A DNA stretch of 64,000 nucleotides from Rhodoferax sp. OV413 (GCF_900104385.1 NZ_FNJA01000001.1:1214386-1278385), one strand, 5' to 3'. Shown: positions 10,382 to 20,433, counted from the first letter of the stretch. The notes: generated by a model from the sequence alone, not told the origin. Numbers and translations: made by a program.

Positions 10382-11233
10382 ATGCCAGCCATGCAGCCCA
10401 TCGTCTTCTCGCACGCCAACAGCTTCCCCGCATCCACCTACGGCCTGCTGTTCGGCAGTCTGCGGGCCCGCGGCTACAAAGTCGAAGCGATAGACAAGTT
10501 CGGCCACGACCCGCAATACCCGGTCAGCAACAACTGGCCGCATCTGGTGCAGCAGCTGGCCGACTTCGCCGGCCGGGTGGTGCAGCAACACGGTGAACCG
10601 GTGTTCCTGGTCGGCCATTCCCTGGGCGGATTCCTGAGCCTGATGGCCGCCGCCCTGCACCCGGAATTGGCGCGCGGCGTGCTGCTGCTGGACGCACCCC
10701 TGGTCGGTGGCTGGCGCGCCACCACGCTGGGCGCATTCAAACGGGTGCGGATGGTCGAATCCGTCTCTCCCGGCAAAGTCAGCAAGCGCAGGCGCCAACA
10801 TTGGCCCAGCCAGCAGGCCGCACTCGAGCACTTTCAAAGCAAAAAAGCCTTTGCCCGCTGGGACCCACAGGTACTGCAGGACTACATCGCCCATGGCATG
10901 GTCGACGACGCAGATGGCAAGCGGGTGCTGGGCTTCGACCGCGCGGTGGAAACCGCCATCTACAACACCCTCCCCGACCATCTGGAGAGCCTGCTGCGCC
11001 GCCATCCGCCGAAATGCCCGGTAGCCTTCATCGGTGGCACGCATTCCACAGAAATGCGGCAAGTCGGCATGGCCATGACCGACAAAATCACCCAGGGCCG
11101 CACCATGATGCTGGACGGCAGCCATTTGTTTCCCATGGAGAAACCGCTGGCCACGGCCGCGGCGATCGAGGCCGCGCTGCTCAACCTCAGCTCCGCGCCA
11201 GCAGCGGCGGTAACGCCCCCAAGTTCTCAATAA
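10382..11233 (+). CDS. Alpha/beta hydrolase
   Basis: Serine hydrolase of the alpha/beta fold, 283 residues. It has an oxyanion-region motif FSHANSFPAS near the N-terminus, the nucleophile elbow GHSLGG with Ser80, and a likely catalytic His in DGSHLFPME near the C-terminus. Substrate cannot be told from sequence. The start is the ATG at 10382; a second in-frame ATG at 10391 is equally possible. The gene ends tail-to-tail with the HAD gene on the other strand, overlapping it by 47 bases. Confidence 0.88.
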   Translation: MPAMQPIVFSHANSFPASTYGLLFGSLRARGYKVEAIDKFGHDPQYPVSNNWPHLVQQLADFAGRVVQQHGEPVFLVGHSLGGFLSLMAAALHPELARGVLLLDAPLVGGWRATTLGAFKRVRMVESVSPGKVSKRRRQHWPSQQAALEHFQSKKAFARWDPQVLQDYIAHGMVDDADGKRVLGFDRAVETAIYNTLPDHLESLLRRHPPKCPVAFIGGTHSTEMRQVGMAMTDKITQGRTMMLDGSHLFPMEKPLATAAAIEAALLNLSSAPAAAVTPPSSQ

Positions 11234-11843
11234 AAGTCACACGCTCGGCGATGTCCGCCGGCAGCCCTTCGCGCGGGTGCAGGCTGAACACCTGCATGCC
11301 GGCCGCCAGACCCGCCTGCACGCCCGGTAGGCTGTCTTCCACCACCGCGCAGTGTTCGGGCGCGATACCCAAGGCCTGGGCGGCATGCAGAAACAGGCCG
11401 GGGTCGGGCTTGAAATGGCCGACCTCGTAGGCGCAAAAAATCCGGTCGCCGAACAGCGGCCGCAGGCCGGTCAGGCCCAGCGTCAGCTCCACCTTTTCGC
11501 GCGGGCCGTTGGTGGCCACGCAGAACGGCAGCTCCAGGCTTTGCAGCAAGGTCAGCGCGCCTGGCAAGGGCAACAAGCCCTGGCGGAACCGGATGTCGGT
11601 ATGCAGCCGCACCTGGGCCATGAAATCGGCCTCGAAGCCCGGCGGGATATGCGGCAGCTGCGCGGCAATCCAGGCAATGCAGTCGGCCATGCGCACGCCG
11701 CGGAACTGCTGGTGCGCGACCTCGCGCGTCAGCTGTACGCCCTGGGCTTGGGCCAGTTCAAACAGCACATCCATGCCCGGCTCCTCGCTGTCGACCAGAG
11801 TGCCGTCGGCATCAAAAATAACCGCCTGGATAGACCTCAACAT
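11187..11843 (-). CDS. HAD-superfamily hydrolase (phosphoglycolate phosphatase-like, subfamily IA)
   Basis: Small phosphatase of 218 residues. Motif I is FDADGTLVDS (residues 10-19, with the nucleophile and acid/base Asp pair), motif II is CVATNG, and motifs III/IV are HFKPDPGLF and VVEDSLPG. A helical cap between motifs I and II places it in subfamily IA, which includes phosphoglycolate phosphatase, beta-phosphoglucomutase and sugar phosphatases. The true substrate is not evident. Its 3' end overlaps the convergent hydrolase gene by 47 bases. Confidence 0.88.
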   Translation of the reverse strand: MLRSIQAVIFDADGTLVDSEEPGMDVLFELAQAQGVQLTREVAHQQFRGVRMADCIAWIAAQLPHIPPGFEADFMAQVRLHTDIRFRQGLLPLPGALTLLQSLELPFCVATNGPREKVELTLGLTGLRPLFGDRIFCAYEVGHFKPDPGLFLHAAQALGIAPEHCAVVEDSLPGVQAGLAAGMQVFSLHPREGLPADIAERVTFIENLGALPPLLARS

Positions 11844-11985
11844 AACTTAACCAGATGCACATTGCAGACAGAACGCACGCGATCCAGAAACACCGTAGAA
11901 CTGGCTTTGCCAGGCTGCCGGTGTTGCCCCCTGCAAGGGGGTTGGCGAAAGATGCGCAGCACTGCAGCCTGGAGGTGAGCCACAA

Positions 11986-12810
11986 TTACTCGGCCCACAC
12001 CACCAGGCCACTCCAGGCCGTGGCCAGCACCACGATGCCGAAGGCGATGCGGTACCAGGCGAACGGCACGAAGTTGTGGGTGGAGATGTAACGCAGCAGC
12101 CAGCGCACGCACAGCCAGGCACTGATGAACGAGAACAGCAGGCCGACCGCGAACATCGGCGCATCCGCCATGGACAGCAGCGCGCGCTCTTTGTACAGGC
12201 TGTAGGCGCCGGCGCCGATCAGCGTGGGGATGGCCAGGAAGAACGAGAAATCGGTGGCCGCGGTGCGCGACAAGCCCATCAGCATGCCGCCGATGATGGT
12301 CGAGCCGCTGCGGCTGGTGCCGGGGATCATGGCAAAGCACTGGACCAAGCCGACCTTGAGCGCGTCCAGCATGGTCATGTCGTCCACATGGTGGACGCGG
12401 GTGGCCGAGGGCGCACGCCGCTCGGCCCACAGGATGATGAAGCCGCCGATGATGAAGGTGCTGGCCACCACTACCGGGGTGAACAGATGGGCCTTGATGG
12501 CCTTGCCGAACAGCAGGCCCAGCACCACCGCGGGCAAGAAGCCGATCAGCACATTCAGCACCAAGCGCCGCGCCTTGGGCTGGGTCGGCAAGGCGCTGAC
12601 GGTGTCGCGGATCTTTTGCCAGTACACCATGACCACCGCCAGGATGGCGCCGGTCTGGATGGCAATGTCGAAGACCTTGGCCTTGTCGTCGTCCATGCCC
12701 AGCAGCGCGCCAGCCAGTATCAAATGGCCGGTGGACGACACCGGCAGGAATTCGGTCAGGCCCTCGACGATGCCCATGACGGCAGCCTTGATCAGCAAAA
12801 TGGTATCCAC
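11986..12810 (-). CDS. uppP: Undecaprenyl-diphosphatase UppP (BacA)
   Basis: Integral membrane enzyme that dephosphorylates undecaprenyl diphosphate to recycle the lipid carrier of cell-wall synthesis. The 274 residues hold the family motifs: [19 protein letters not shown] near the N-terminus and [10 protein letters not shown] further on, within about eight helices. No ATG fits: two GTG codons are available. The sequence AGGGAG lies about five bases before the GTG at 12810 but runs directly into the upstream GTG at 12816, so 12810 is preferred, giving [13 protein letters not shown] as in typical UppP starts. Confidence 0.95.
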   Translation of the reverse strand: MDTILLIKAAVMGIVEGLTEFLPVSSTGHLILAGALLGMDDDKAKVFDIAIQTGAILAVVMVYWQKIRDTVSALPTQPKARRLVLNVLIGFLPAVVLGLLFGKAIKAHLFTPVVVASTFIIGGFIILWAERRAPSATRVHHVDDMTMLDALKVGLVQCFAMIPGTSRSGSTIIGGMLMGLSRTAATDFSFFLAIPTLIGAGAYSLYKERALLSMADAPMFAVGLLFSFISAWLCVRWLLRYISTHNFVPFAWYRIAFGIVVLATAWSGLVVWAE

Positions 12811-12920
12811 GCGCACTCCCTAAGAACAATTTGTCTAGGGATTATCCCTGTGTCGCACGGCACTCCGGTGGCATGGCCCGATCTTTACTCCCTCTCACAC
12901 ATGCGCCGTCGCTGCGGCCA

Positions 12921-12989
12921 TTAATTTATAGAACAGAAAAGCCTGCTAGCGCTTATTAGATAAGCGCTAGCAGCTCTTTATTCCATAGC
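12921..12989 (-). repeat. Copy of 55-70 bp repeat with strong 13-bp hairpin
   Basis: Minus-strand copy of the repeat family just downstream of the first protease gene. It contains a perfect 13-bp inverted repeat (12943-12955 with 12961-12973, loop of five), followed on the minus strand by GCTTTTCTG, so it may also act as terminator of the protease gene. Confidence 0.75.
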
Positions 12990-12993
12990 AAAC

Positions 12994-14514
12994 TCAGGGG
13001 CAGGTGCCAGCGGCTGCGGTCAGCCAGCGGCTCAAAGCCGCGGTGTAGGCTACGTCGAAGCGGCCATAGGCATTGCTGCCCGACAGGTTGCTGCAGCTGG
13101 AGTTGCCGCCATACAGCTGGCCCACCAGGTAATGGCCGGTGCCCACGGTTTCGAACAGGGGCGCGCCGCTGCTGCCCTCTTCGGTGGCACCGCTGGTGAA
13201 CTTGGCGTTGATGAAGTTACCGGCGGCCTGGGTTGAGTTGGTGCAGCTGAAGTTCAGCGTCGAGGCGCTGAGCAACGTGCAGCTCAAGAACGAGGTGATG
13301 CTGCCGGTGCTGACCTTCTGCAGATCGCCATCCGGATGGTGCACGCTGGCCGCCACCGAACCCACGGTCGCCGGATTGACCGACCAGCCGGAAAACACCG
13401 CGCCCGCTGGCGGCGTGCCAAGCAAGCGCATGAATGAGGTATCGGTAGTTTCGCTCTGGTACAGCAAGGTAGCGCCGCCTGGGAGACTCCGGGCACCGGC
13501 ATTCATCACGCCGCTGCCGCAGCTGGTGGCGCGATAGAACCACCAGGTCTGCAGGGTAGACGCCGCCGCCTGGGTGGAGATGCAATGGTTGGCGCCCAGG
13601 AAATACGGTATGCCGCTGCCTCGGGTGTCGTTGAGCAGCGTGCCGGTGCAGACAAAAGAGGCGCCGTCTTCCACAAAGCTCATGCGGGCGACCGAATTGC
13701 TCTCGCTGGTGTAGCTGGTGTTGCAGACTGCATCCACCTCGCAGCTGCCCGCGGCCTTGGCCACATTCGTACCGTCGGCCAGCGGCGTCATGAACAGGTG
13801 GGAAATGCGCGGAATGGCGACCTCCACCCCCGCGGTGCTGACCGCAGCCGGCAGCTCGATTTCCAGCGTGGCCTCGGCGCCGTCGACCACCGGCGTCCAG
13901 TACATGCGCGCGGCATCACTGCTGTCGCCGGCATCGCGGTTGCGCTGCAAGGTATCCAACACGTCTTGGGCTGGGACCGTATAGGCCGTCGTGCTGCCCT
14001 GGGCGTAGATACGCAGCGTGGCCTGTGCCGGTAGGCTGCGCACCAGCACGCCCAGGCGCACACCCTTGGCCTGGCCGGTGCTGATGCTGATGGCCGCCAC
14101 CTGGCCGCCGCTGGCCGTGGCCTGCCACTGCAGCTGGGCCTGGGTAGCCGCCACGCTGGCGGTGGCCGCGACATCGCGCGCCAGGCCGATCTTGCGCGGC
14201 ACACCCACCTGGGTCAGCAAGGGCTTTTCAGCGGCCAGACGGGCCTGGCTAACATCGCCCAAGGCCACACGGCTGGTACGCACCGCCAACAATGAACGGG
14301 GCTGCAAGGCCGAGGCCTCGGCACCCGACGCGGCCTGCATGGACTCGGCCCGGCTCACCGTGCCGGACGACAGCACATCGGTCGCCTTGGCCGTGGGAGA
14401 CAAGCAGCTAGTGCCGCCACTGGCTGCCGTACCGCCGCCTCCACCGCCGCCGCTGCAACCCGCCACCAGGCCTACGGCCAACACCACACCACTGACTGCC
14501 AAGATCCGCGCCAT
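12994..14514 (-). CDS. Trypsin-like serine endopeptidase, lipoprotein (lysyl endopeptidase-like)
   Basis: Predicted secreted serine protease resembling lysyl endopeptidases (Achromobacter protease I type). The 506-residue product begins with a lipoprotein signal peptide ending LVAGC (Cys20) and a Gly-rich linker. A propeptide-like region of ~230 residues precedes the protease domain, with His310 in GANHC, Asp358 in TTDTSFM and Ser449 in GSSGAP as the likely triad, plus several cysteines. The start is the ATG at 14514, preceded by AGGGG at eight bases; upstream in-frame codons lie in a repeat element and are rejected. It is a paralogue of the next gene on the same strand. Cleavage specificity is inferred from the family only. 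Confidence 0.85.
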   Translation of the reverse strand: MARILAVSGVVLAVGLVAGCSGGGGGGGTAASGGTSCLSPTAKATDVLSSGTVSRAESMQAASGAEASALQPRSLLAVRTSRVALGDVSQARLAAEKPLLTQVGVPRKIGLARDVAATASVAATQAQLQWQATASGGQVAAISISTGQAKGVRLGVLVRSLPAQATLRIYAQGSTTAYTVPAQDVLDTLQRNRDAGDSSDAARMYWTPVVDGAEATLEIELPAAVSTAGVEVAIPRISHLFMTPLADGTNVAKAAGSCEVDAVCNTSYTSESNSVARMSFVEDGASFVCTGTLLNDTRGSGIPYFLGANHCISTQAAASTLQTWWFYRATSCGSGVMNAGARSLPGGATLLYQSETTDTSFMRLLGTPPAGAVFSGWSVNPATVGSVAASVHHPDGDLQKVSTGSITSFLSCTLLSASTLNFSCTNSTQAAGNFINAKFTSGATEEGSSGAPLFETVGTGHYLVGQLYGGNSSCSNLSGSNAYGRFDVAYTAALSRWLTAAAGTCP

Positions 14515-14608
14515 TGCCTGTACCCCTGCTTGTAAAGATTTGTTCGCCCGTAGGCCTAGCGCATGAATATAACGCGTGGACCGTGACAAAGCTGTGCAGC
14601 GCCAGGAC

Positions 14609-14678
14609 TCTGGAAATTTATATAAAACCGGGCTGCAGCGCAATTAGCTCTTGCGCAAGCAGCTATTTAATCAATAGC
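14609..14678 (-). repeat. Copy of 55-70 bp repeat between the two protease genes
   Basis: On the minus strand it opens GCTATTGATTAAATAGCTGC and matches the 33466 copy in the same order with small gaps. It fills most of the gap between the two paralogous protease genes and lies where the upstream gene ends. Confidence 0.72.
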
Positions 14679-14686
14679 ACAAAGCT

Positions 14687-16987
14687 TCAACGGCGCTTGG
14701 CAATGGCGGCCGCGCTGCTGGTGCAGGTGGTAGCCGGCGTGGTCGTGGTGGTCGTGGTGGTCGTCGTCGTGGTACTGGCCGTGCTGGCGGTGTAGACCAC
14801 GTTGTCTACCCAGCCCGCGTCCTGGCCCGAGCTGCGGTTCGCGTCCTTGGCATAGGTCCAGACCACGCTGTGGCTGCCCGAGGCAATCGCCAGCGTGTTG
14901 CTGGACCACGCGCCCTGCCCGCTCCACGAATACTGCTGCACACCGTCCACCGCCACGCTGAACAGGTCGTAGCCCAGCTCGGACGAAACCTTCCAGTCGA
15001 ACGCCAGGCTGCCCGGCCCGGTGACGGTTGTACTCAAGGTGCTGCTCTGGCTATTGCCAATCGCCCCCGACTGGGCTGCCGAGCCGCCCACCTTGTAGGT
15101 ACTGGTCTGGCCGAAGAAGCCCGCATCGCCGCCGGTGCTCCACACCAGGCTGCTGTCCAGCGCCGTGGCCAGCGCAATGCTGGGCACGCTGAAGGTAGCG
15201 GTCACGCTTTTGGCCACGTCCATGGTCAGGCTGCAACTGCCGGTGCCGCTGCAGGCGCCGCCCCAGCCGGCAAAGCTGGAGCCGCTGGCCGGCGTGGCCG
15301 TCAGCACCACGCTGCTGCCGATGCTGAACGGCGCGGCGCAGGTGCTGCCGCAGCTGATGCCGCTGGGCGACGAGCTGACGGTACCGCTGCCATTGCCCAG
15401 GCTGCTCACCGCCAGCGCCGCCGACGAAGCCAGGTTCAGCCACTGGCTGAGCGCCGCGTTGTAGGCCACGTCGAAGCGGCCGTAGATATTGCTGCCGCTG
15501 GGTGCCGCGCAGCTGGAGCTGCCGCCATACAGCTGGCCCACCAGGTAGTGGCTGCTGCCACTGGTCTGGAACAGCGGCGAGCCGCTGCTGCCCGACTCGG
15601 TGACGCCGCTGCTGAAGGTGGCGTTGATGAACTTGCTGCCGCTCTGCGTGCCGCTGGAGCAGGTAAAGGTGTCGGACGTCGCGTTCAGCACCGAGCAGTC
15701 CTGGAACGCGCTGAGGCTGCCGGTGCTGACCTTTTGCAGATCGCCCTTGGGGTGGTGGATGCCGGCCACCGCCGCATTCAGCGTGGGCGCGGCCACCGAC
15801 CAGCCCGCGTAGGTCACGCCGGTGGGCGGGGTGTCGACCAGCTGCATGAACGAGGTGTCGGTCACCGCACTGGCGTACAGCAGGGTGGCACCGCCGGTGC
15901 GCGTCTGGTAGGCGCTGTTCAGCGTGGTGCCGCTGCAGCTGTTGGCCCGGTAGAACCAGTAGGTCTGCAGGGTCGAGGCTTCGGACTGCTTGGAGATGCA
16001 GTGGTTGGCCGACAGGAAATACGGCGTGCCGCTGCTGCTGCTGTCGTTGACCAGCGTGCCCGAGCACTGGTAGGTGCCGCCGTCGCTGCCGACAAACACC
16101 ATGCGCGCCACCGCATTGCTCTCGGCGCTGCTGTAGTCGCTATTGCAGGCCACATTGACCTCGCAACTGCCGGCCTCGCCGACCTTGGCCACGTTCTCTC
16201 CATCCGACGCCAGCGCGCTGTAAACATGCGACAGGCTGGGGATGGCGATCTGCACGCTGTCGGTGCTGACCGAAGCCGGCAGCTCCACCTCCAGCGTGGC
16301 CTCGCTGCCCTCGACCAGCGGGGTCCAGTACATGCGCGCGGCATCAGTGGTGTCGCCGGCCGCCCGGTTGCGCTGCAGCGTGGCCAACACCTCTTGCGCC
16401 GCCACTTCGTAGGCCGTGCTGCTGCCCTGGGCGTAGATGCGCAGCGTGGCCTGGGTTGGCAGGCTGCGCACCAGCACGCCCAGGCGCAAGCCCTTGGCCG
16501 CGTCGGATGTGATGCTGATGGCCGCTACCTTGCCGCCGCTGGCGCTGCTCTGCCAGTCCAGCACCGCGGCTGTGCCGGCGACGCTGGCGGTCTGCAGCAG
16601 CGTGCGCGCCAGGCCGACTTTGCGCGGGCCACCGCCCTGCGCGGCCGCCGTGGCCAGGCGGGCCTGCGACAGCTCGCCCAGACTGATGCTGGTAGTGCGC
16701 AGCTGCTGCCCGCTGCGCGTCTGGATCGGTGACACATGGCTGACGCCAGTAAAGCGCATGGACTCGGCGCGGGTAACCAGGCTGTCCAGCGGAGCAGCCA
16801 GCGCCGTCTGGCTGACCGCGCTGCCGGCCTCGGCCGAGACAGTGTCCGAAGTCGTGCAATTGGTGGTACTGGTGCTGCTGGCGGCGCTGTCGCTACCGCT
16901 GCCACCACCGCAGCCGACCAGCACACTGGCCACCCCACACACCGCCCCCCACGCCACCCATTTGCGCACCAAACCCACCATAGCCAT
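14687..16987 (-). CDS. Trypsin-like serine endopeptidase, lipoprotein, with C-terminal extension
   Basis: Paralogue of the neighbouring protease, 766 residues. Signal peptide with lipobox SVLVGC (Cys26), a propeptide-like region, and a protease domain with SANHC, TDTSFM and GSSGSP carrying His, Asp and Ser. Unlike its neighbour it continues with a Gly/Cys-containing repeat-type domain (FAGWGGACSGTGSC, like divergent InlB-type repeats), then a beta-rich domain ending DAGWVDNVVY, a run of twelve threonines and a short basic end. The Thr run is coded by a low-complexity tract (~14737-14780). The ATG at 16981 (after GGGG with better spacing) is an alternative start. Likely anchored or secreted; substrate unknown. 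Confidence 0.84.
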   Translation of the reverse strand: MAMVGLVRKWVAWGAVCGVASVLVGCGGGSGSDSAASSTSTTNCTTSDTVSAEAGSAVSQTALAAPLDSLVTRAESMRFTGVSHVSPIQTRSGQQLRTTSISLGELSQARLATAAAQGGGPRKVGLARTLLQTASVAGTAAVLDWQSSASGGKVAAISITSDAAKGLRLGVLVRSLPTQATLRIYAQGSSTAYEVAAQEVLATLQRNRAAGDTTDAARMYWTPLVEGSEATLEVELPASVSTDSVQIAIPSLSHVYSALASDGENVAKVGEAGSCEVNVACNSDYSSAESNAVARMVFVGSDGGTYQCSGTLVNDSSSSGTPYFLSANHCISKQSEASTLQTYWFYRANSCSGTTLNSAYQTRTGGATLLYASAVTDTSFMQLVDTPPTGVTYAGWSVAAPTLNAAVAGIHHPKGDLQKVSTGSLSAFQDCSVLNATSDTFTCSSGTQSGSKFINATFSSGVTESGSSGSPLFQTSGSSHYLVGQLYGGSSSCAAPSGSNIYGRFDVAYNAALSQWLNLASSAALAVSSLGNGSGTVSSSPSGISCGSTCAAPFSIGSSVVLTATPASGSSFAGWGGACSGTGSCSLTMDVAKSVTATFSVPSIALATALDSSLVWSTGGDAGFFGQTSTYKVGGSAAQSGAIGNSQSSTLSTTVTGPGSLAFDWKVSSELGYDLFSVAVDGVQQYSWSGQGAWSSNTLAIASGSHSVVWTYAKDANRSSGQDAGWVDNVVYTASTASTTTTTTTTTTTTPATTCTSSAAAIAKRR

Positions 16988-17059
16988 CCCCGAGTCCGTG
17001 ATTTTTGCGGATCATACGGAGGCCAGGTAAACGCCAGGTATCAAGAATTCGGTGCTGGA

Positions 17060-19033
17060 TCAGGCATGCCGCAAGGCCTGTATCGGCTGCAGCAGCGAGG
17101 CCCGGCGCGCCGGGTAAAAGCCAAAGAAAACCCCGACCGCGGCCGAGAAACCCACAGCCAACAGGATGGACGCAAACGTCATGCTGACCTGCCAGCCGGC
17201 CCACTGCCCCACCGCCCAGGTGGCCAACGCGCCCAGCAGCACGCCGACTGCGCCGCCCAGCAGGCTCAGGGACACGGCTTCGACCAGGAACTGCACCAGG
17301 ATGTCGCGGCCTCGCGCGCCCACCGCCATGCGCAGGCCGATCTCGCGGGTGCGCTCGGTCACACTGACCAGCATGATGTTCATGATGCCGATGCCACCGA
17401 TCAGCAGGCTGATACCGGCCACCGCAGCCAGCAGCAGGGTCATGGTGCGGCTCGACGCCTCTTGCGCTTCCAGTATCTCGCTGAGGTTGCGCAGGGTGAA
17501 GGTGTCGTCGGCGCTGGCCTCCACCTTGAAGCGCTGGCGCAGCAGCTCGCGGATGTTCTCCTCGGCCACCTGCATGCTCTGGCCTTCGCGCACTTTCACG
17601 TTGATGGCCCAGACCCGCTTCACATTGCCCGGCGAGCCGCCTTGCAGCCGGTTGCGGTAAGTGGAGATCGGCAGCACCAGGATGTCATCCTGGTCCTGGC
17701 CCATGGAGTTCTGGCCCTTGCGGCTGAGCACGCCGACGATCTTCACCGGCACGGTGCGCACCCGCACCAGCTGGTCGATCGGGTCGGCATCGCCAAACAA
17801 CTCCTGCGCTACCGTGATGCCGATCAGCGCCACCTTGGCCGAGCCCTGCAGCTCGGCGTCTTCAAAGGCCCGGCCCGCGGCCAGCGGCCATTCGCGCGCC
17901 TCCAGGTATTCGTTGGTGGTCCCGAAGATCGTGGTGCTCCAGTTGGCGTTGTTGGCCACCACCTGGGCCGTGGTGCGCGATGACGGCGCGGCCACCTGCA
18001 CCTCGGGCACTTCCACCTGGATGGCGGTCGCGTCTTCCTCGGTCAGGCGGCTGCGGGTCTGCGCACCCTGGCGCACGCCGGCGGCGGTGGCGCCGCCGGG
18101 CAGCACCAGCATGATGTTCGAACCCAGGCCCTTCATCTGCTCCTGCACCCGGTCGGTGGCGCCGCGGCCCACCGCCACCATGGTGATCACCGCCGCCACG
18201 CCGATGATGATGCCCAGCATGGTCAGCAGGCTGCGCAAGGCGTTGGACGCCAGGGCCCGCCAGGCGCTGCGCAAGGCGGCCAGGCCGTTCATCCGCGCTG
18301 CGCCGCGGGCCTCGGGCCGGCGCTGGGCCGGCAGCGTGTGCAAGGTGTCGGAGGCGCGCCGCAGGTCTTCGACGATCTGCCCGTCCTTGAAGACGATCTT
18401 GCGCCGCGCCCAGGCCGCAATGTCGGCCTCGTGGGTCACCAGCACCACGGTGATGCCCTGCGCGTTCAGGTCGGACAGCAGCTGCATCACCTCTTCGGAA
18501 GTCTGGCTGTCCAGCGCGCCCGTGGGCTCGTCGGCCAGTATCAGCTGCGGCCCGTTGACCAGGGCCCGCGCAATCGCCACCCGCTGCTGCTGGCCGCCCG
18601 ACAGCTCGGCCGGCGTGTGCAGCAGCCGCTCGCCCAGGCCCACACGCTGCAGCGCCGCCACCGCGCGCTCGCGCCGTTGCGCGGCCGGCACGCCGGCGTA
18701 GACCAGGGGCAGCTCCACGTTCTCCAGCGCGCTGGCCCGCGGCAGCAGGTTGAACTGCTGGAACACGAAGCCGATGCGCCGGTTCCGCACCAGGGCCAGC
18801 GCATCGGCGTCCATGCCCTGCACCGCCTCGCCGGCCAGCGCGTAGCTGCCGCTGCTGGGCGTGTCCAGGCAGCCGAGGATGTTCATCAGCGTGGACTTGC
18901 CCGAGCCCGAGGTGCCCATGATGGCCACGAAGTCGCCCTCGGCGATCTGCAGCGACACGCCGCGCAGGGCGTGCACCACGTCGCCGCCCATGGCGTAGCG
19001 CTTGCCCAGGTCGACGGATTGGACGAGGTTCAA
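17060..19033 (-). CDS. macB: MacB-type ABC transporter, fused ATPase/permease
   Basis: Inner-membrane half of a tripartite MacAB efflux system. The 657-residue protein has an N-terminal ATPase (Walker [10 protein letters not shown] at ~40-48, signature LSGGQQQR, Walker B LILADEP), a linker, one helix ([17 protein letters not shown]), a large periplasmic region and three C-terminal helices, which is the MacB layout. No ATG is available: the likely start is a TTG at 19033 overlapping the macA stop as TTGA. Starting at the next Met would delete the first strand of the ATPase. No outer-membrane partner (TolC-type) gene lies in the window. Confidence 0.9.
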   Translation of the reverse strand: MNLVQSVDLGKRYAMGGDVVHALRGVSLQIAEGDFVAIMGTSGSGKSTLMNILGCLDTPSSGSYALAGEAVQGMDADALALVRNRRIGFVFQQFNLLPRASALENVELPLVYAGVPAAQRRERAVAALQRVGLGERLLHTPAELSGGQQQRVAIARALVNGPQLILADEPTGALDSQTSEEVMQLLSDLNAQGITVVLVTHEADIAAWARRKIVFKDGQIVEDLRRASDTLHTLPAQRRPEARGAARMNGLAALRSAWRALASNALRSLLTMLGIIIGVAAVITMVAVGRGATDRVQEQMKGLGSNIMLVLPGGATAAGVRQGAQTRSRLTEEDATAIQVEVPEVQVAAPSSRTTAQVVANNANWSTTIFGTTNEYLEAREWPLAAGRAFEDAELQGSAKVALIGITVAQELFGDADPIDQLVRVRTVPVKIVGVLSRKGQNSMGQDQDDILVLPISTYRNRLQGGSPGNVKRVWAINVKVREGQSMQVAEENIRELLRQRFKVEASADDTFTLRNLSEILEAQEASSRTMTLLLAAVAGISLLIGGIGIMNIMLVSVTERTREIGLRMAVGARGRDILVQFLVEAVSLSLLGGAVGVLLGALATWAVGQWAGWQVSMTFASILLAVGFSAAVGVFFGFYPARRASLLQPIQALRHA

Positions 19034-20337
19034 AACGGCACCTTGGGCGCATTGGCGCGCGGCGCACCGGCCAGCGGGTTGCCGGTGACGACCTTGGTGC
19101 CGTCCTTCAAGGCGGCGTCCGGGTCCAGCAGCTCGGTGCTGCTGCCGTCGGTAATGCCCAGCCACACCGTGGTGGCCAGCGGCTTGCCGGCTGCGTCCAG
19201 CAGGTAGATCCGGCCGCGGCGCGCAGGATTCAGGGGTTTTGTGCCGCTGGCGCTTGCTGCATCTGCGGGAGCCGCTACGGTATTAGGAGCAGGGGCAGCA
19301 TCGGTGATGCGCATGCGCAGCGCGGCGTTCGGCACCTTCAGCACCTCGTCGCGCTTGTCGGTGATGACGCGCACGTTCGCCGTCATGCCCGGCAGCAGCC
19401 GGCCGTCGGCATTGGCAAAGCGCACCACGGCCACATAGGTGACCACATTGGCCACGTTGGACGCGGCCTTGCGCACCTGGCGCACCTCGCCCTCGAAGGT
19501 CTGGCCCGGAAAGGCGTCGACCGTGAAGTTGGCCTTCTGGCCCAGGCGGATGCGGCCCACATCGCTCTCATCGATGCTGGCCTCGACCTGCATGTCACGC
19601 AGGTTCTGCGCAATTACAAACAGCTCGGGCGACTGCAGGCTGGCGGCCACGGTCTGGCCGCGCTCGATGGCCCGTTTGATGACAATGCCGTTCACCGGCG
19701 AGGTGATGCGGGTGCGGCCCAGGTCGATGCGCGCCTGGCCCAGCACTGCCTCGCGCTGCGCTACGTTGGCCTGCACGGTCTTGATCTGCGCCTCGGTCAC
19801 GCTGAGCTGGGCCTGCGCCAGCTTCAGCAGTTCGCCGCTGGTGTTGACCAGGGCCCGGGTGCGGTCCACCTCGCTCTGGGCGATGAACTGCTTGTCGGCC
19901 AGGTCGCGCTTGCGCTCGAAGTCGCGCTGGGCCTCGGCCAGATCGACCTGGGCCTTGGACACCGCCGCCCGGCTGGCCGCCGCGTTGGCCTGCGCCGTCA
20001 ACACAGCAGCCCGCGCCGCGTCCACATCGGCCTGGGCCGAGCGGACCCGGTATTCAAAGGTTTCCGGGTCGAGCATGGCGATCAGCTGGCCGGCCTTGAC
20101 CTCGTCGTTGAAGTCGGCAAACAGCTCCTTGATCTGCCCCGACACCTGGGTGCCCACCGATACCTGGGTCACCGGGTTCACCGCCCCGCTGGCCGCCACC
20201 GTGGCCAGCAGCGGCCCGCGCTCCAGCGTGCCGGTGCGGTACACCGGCACATCGCTGCCGCCGCGCGAGGTCCACCACCAGGCTCCCGCCCCCGCCATTG
20301 CCACCAACACGATTACCGCCAAAGTCTTTTTATGCAT
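19030..20337 (-). CDS. macA: MacA-type efflux periplasmic adaptor (HlyD family)
   Basis: Membrane-fusion protein that links MacB to an outer-membrane channel. The 435 residues have one N-terminal helix ([17 protein letters not shown]), the lipoyl half-motifs ([20 protein letters not shown] and [14 protein letters not shown]) flanking a long alpha-helical hairpin, then beta-barrel and membrane-proximal domains. Residues ~350-367 form an Ala-rich insert ([14 protein letters not shown]) coded by a copy of the repeat family described in this window. Start at ATG 20337; the gene is divergent from the phospholipase D gene with a 96-base gap. Confidence 0.92.
   Translation of the reverse strand: MHKKTLAVIVLVAMAGAGAWWWTSRGGSDVPVYRTGTLERGPLLATVAASGAVNPVTQVSVGTQVSGQIKELFADFNDEVKAGQLIAMLDPETFEYRVRSAQADVDAARAAVLTAQANAAASRAAVSKAQVDLAEAQRDFERKRDLADKQFIAQSEVDRTRALVNTSGELLKLAQAQLSVTEAQIKTVQANVAQREAVLGQARIDLGRTRITSPVNGIVIKRAIERGQTVAASLQSPELFVIAQNLRDMQVEASIDESDVGRIRLGQKANFTVDAFPGQTFEGEVRQVRKAASNVANVVTYVAVVRFANADGRLLPGMTANVRVITDKRDEVLKVPNAALRMRITDAAPAPNTVAAPADAASASGTKPLNPARRGRIYLLDAAGKPLATTVWLGITDGSSTELLDPDAALKDGTKVVTGNPLAGAPRANAPKVPF
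19237..19288 (-). repeat. Copy of repeat family inside macA
   Basis: Read on the minus (gene) strand it has TAGCGGCTCCCGCAGATGCA then AAGCGCCAGCGGCACAAAA, matching the intergenic copy at 24169 and two copies in the AsmA-like gene. It encodes [14 protein letters not shown]. Confidence 0.68.
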
Positions 20338-20433
20338 GGATGGATTGTAGAAACGGCCCGTTACATAGCGCAGCATAGGGTTACGGCCGCCTGGCTGATG
20401 CAGGGTTGTCACCAAATTGCAAGACAATGCCCA

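Noticed and set aside
11926-11942. CCCCC/GGGGG hairpin between the HAD gene and uppP as a terminator
   Set aside because: Stem of only five pairs and no T run on either strand; it may be another Burkholderiales repeat but only one copy is seen here.
14870-16732. Open frame of 620 codons on the plus strand
   Set aside because: It lies wholly antisense to the second protease gene and has an Ala/Gly/Arg/His-rich composition typical of high-GC shadow frames; no motif or ribosome site.
20332-20433. Longer start for the phospholipase D-like protein
   Set aside because: The in-frame extension overlaps the start of macA on the other strand and adds residues unlike the family; the ATG at 20434 gives a normal membrane anchor.
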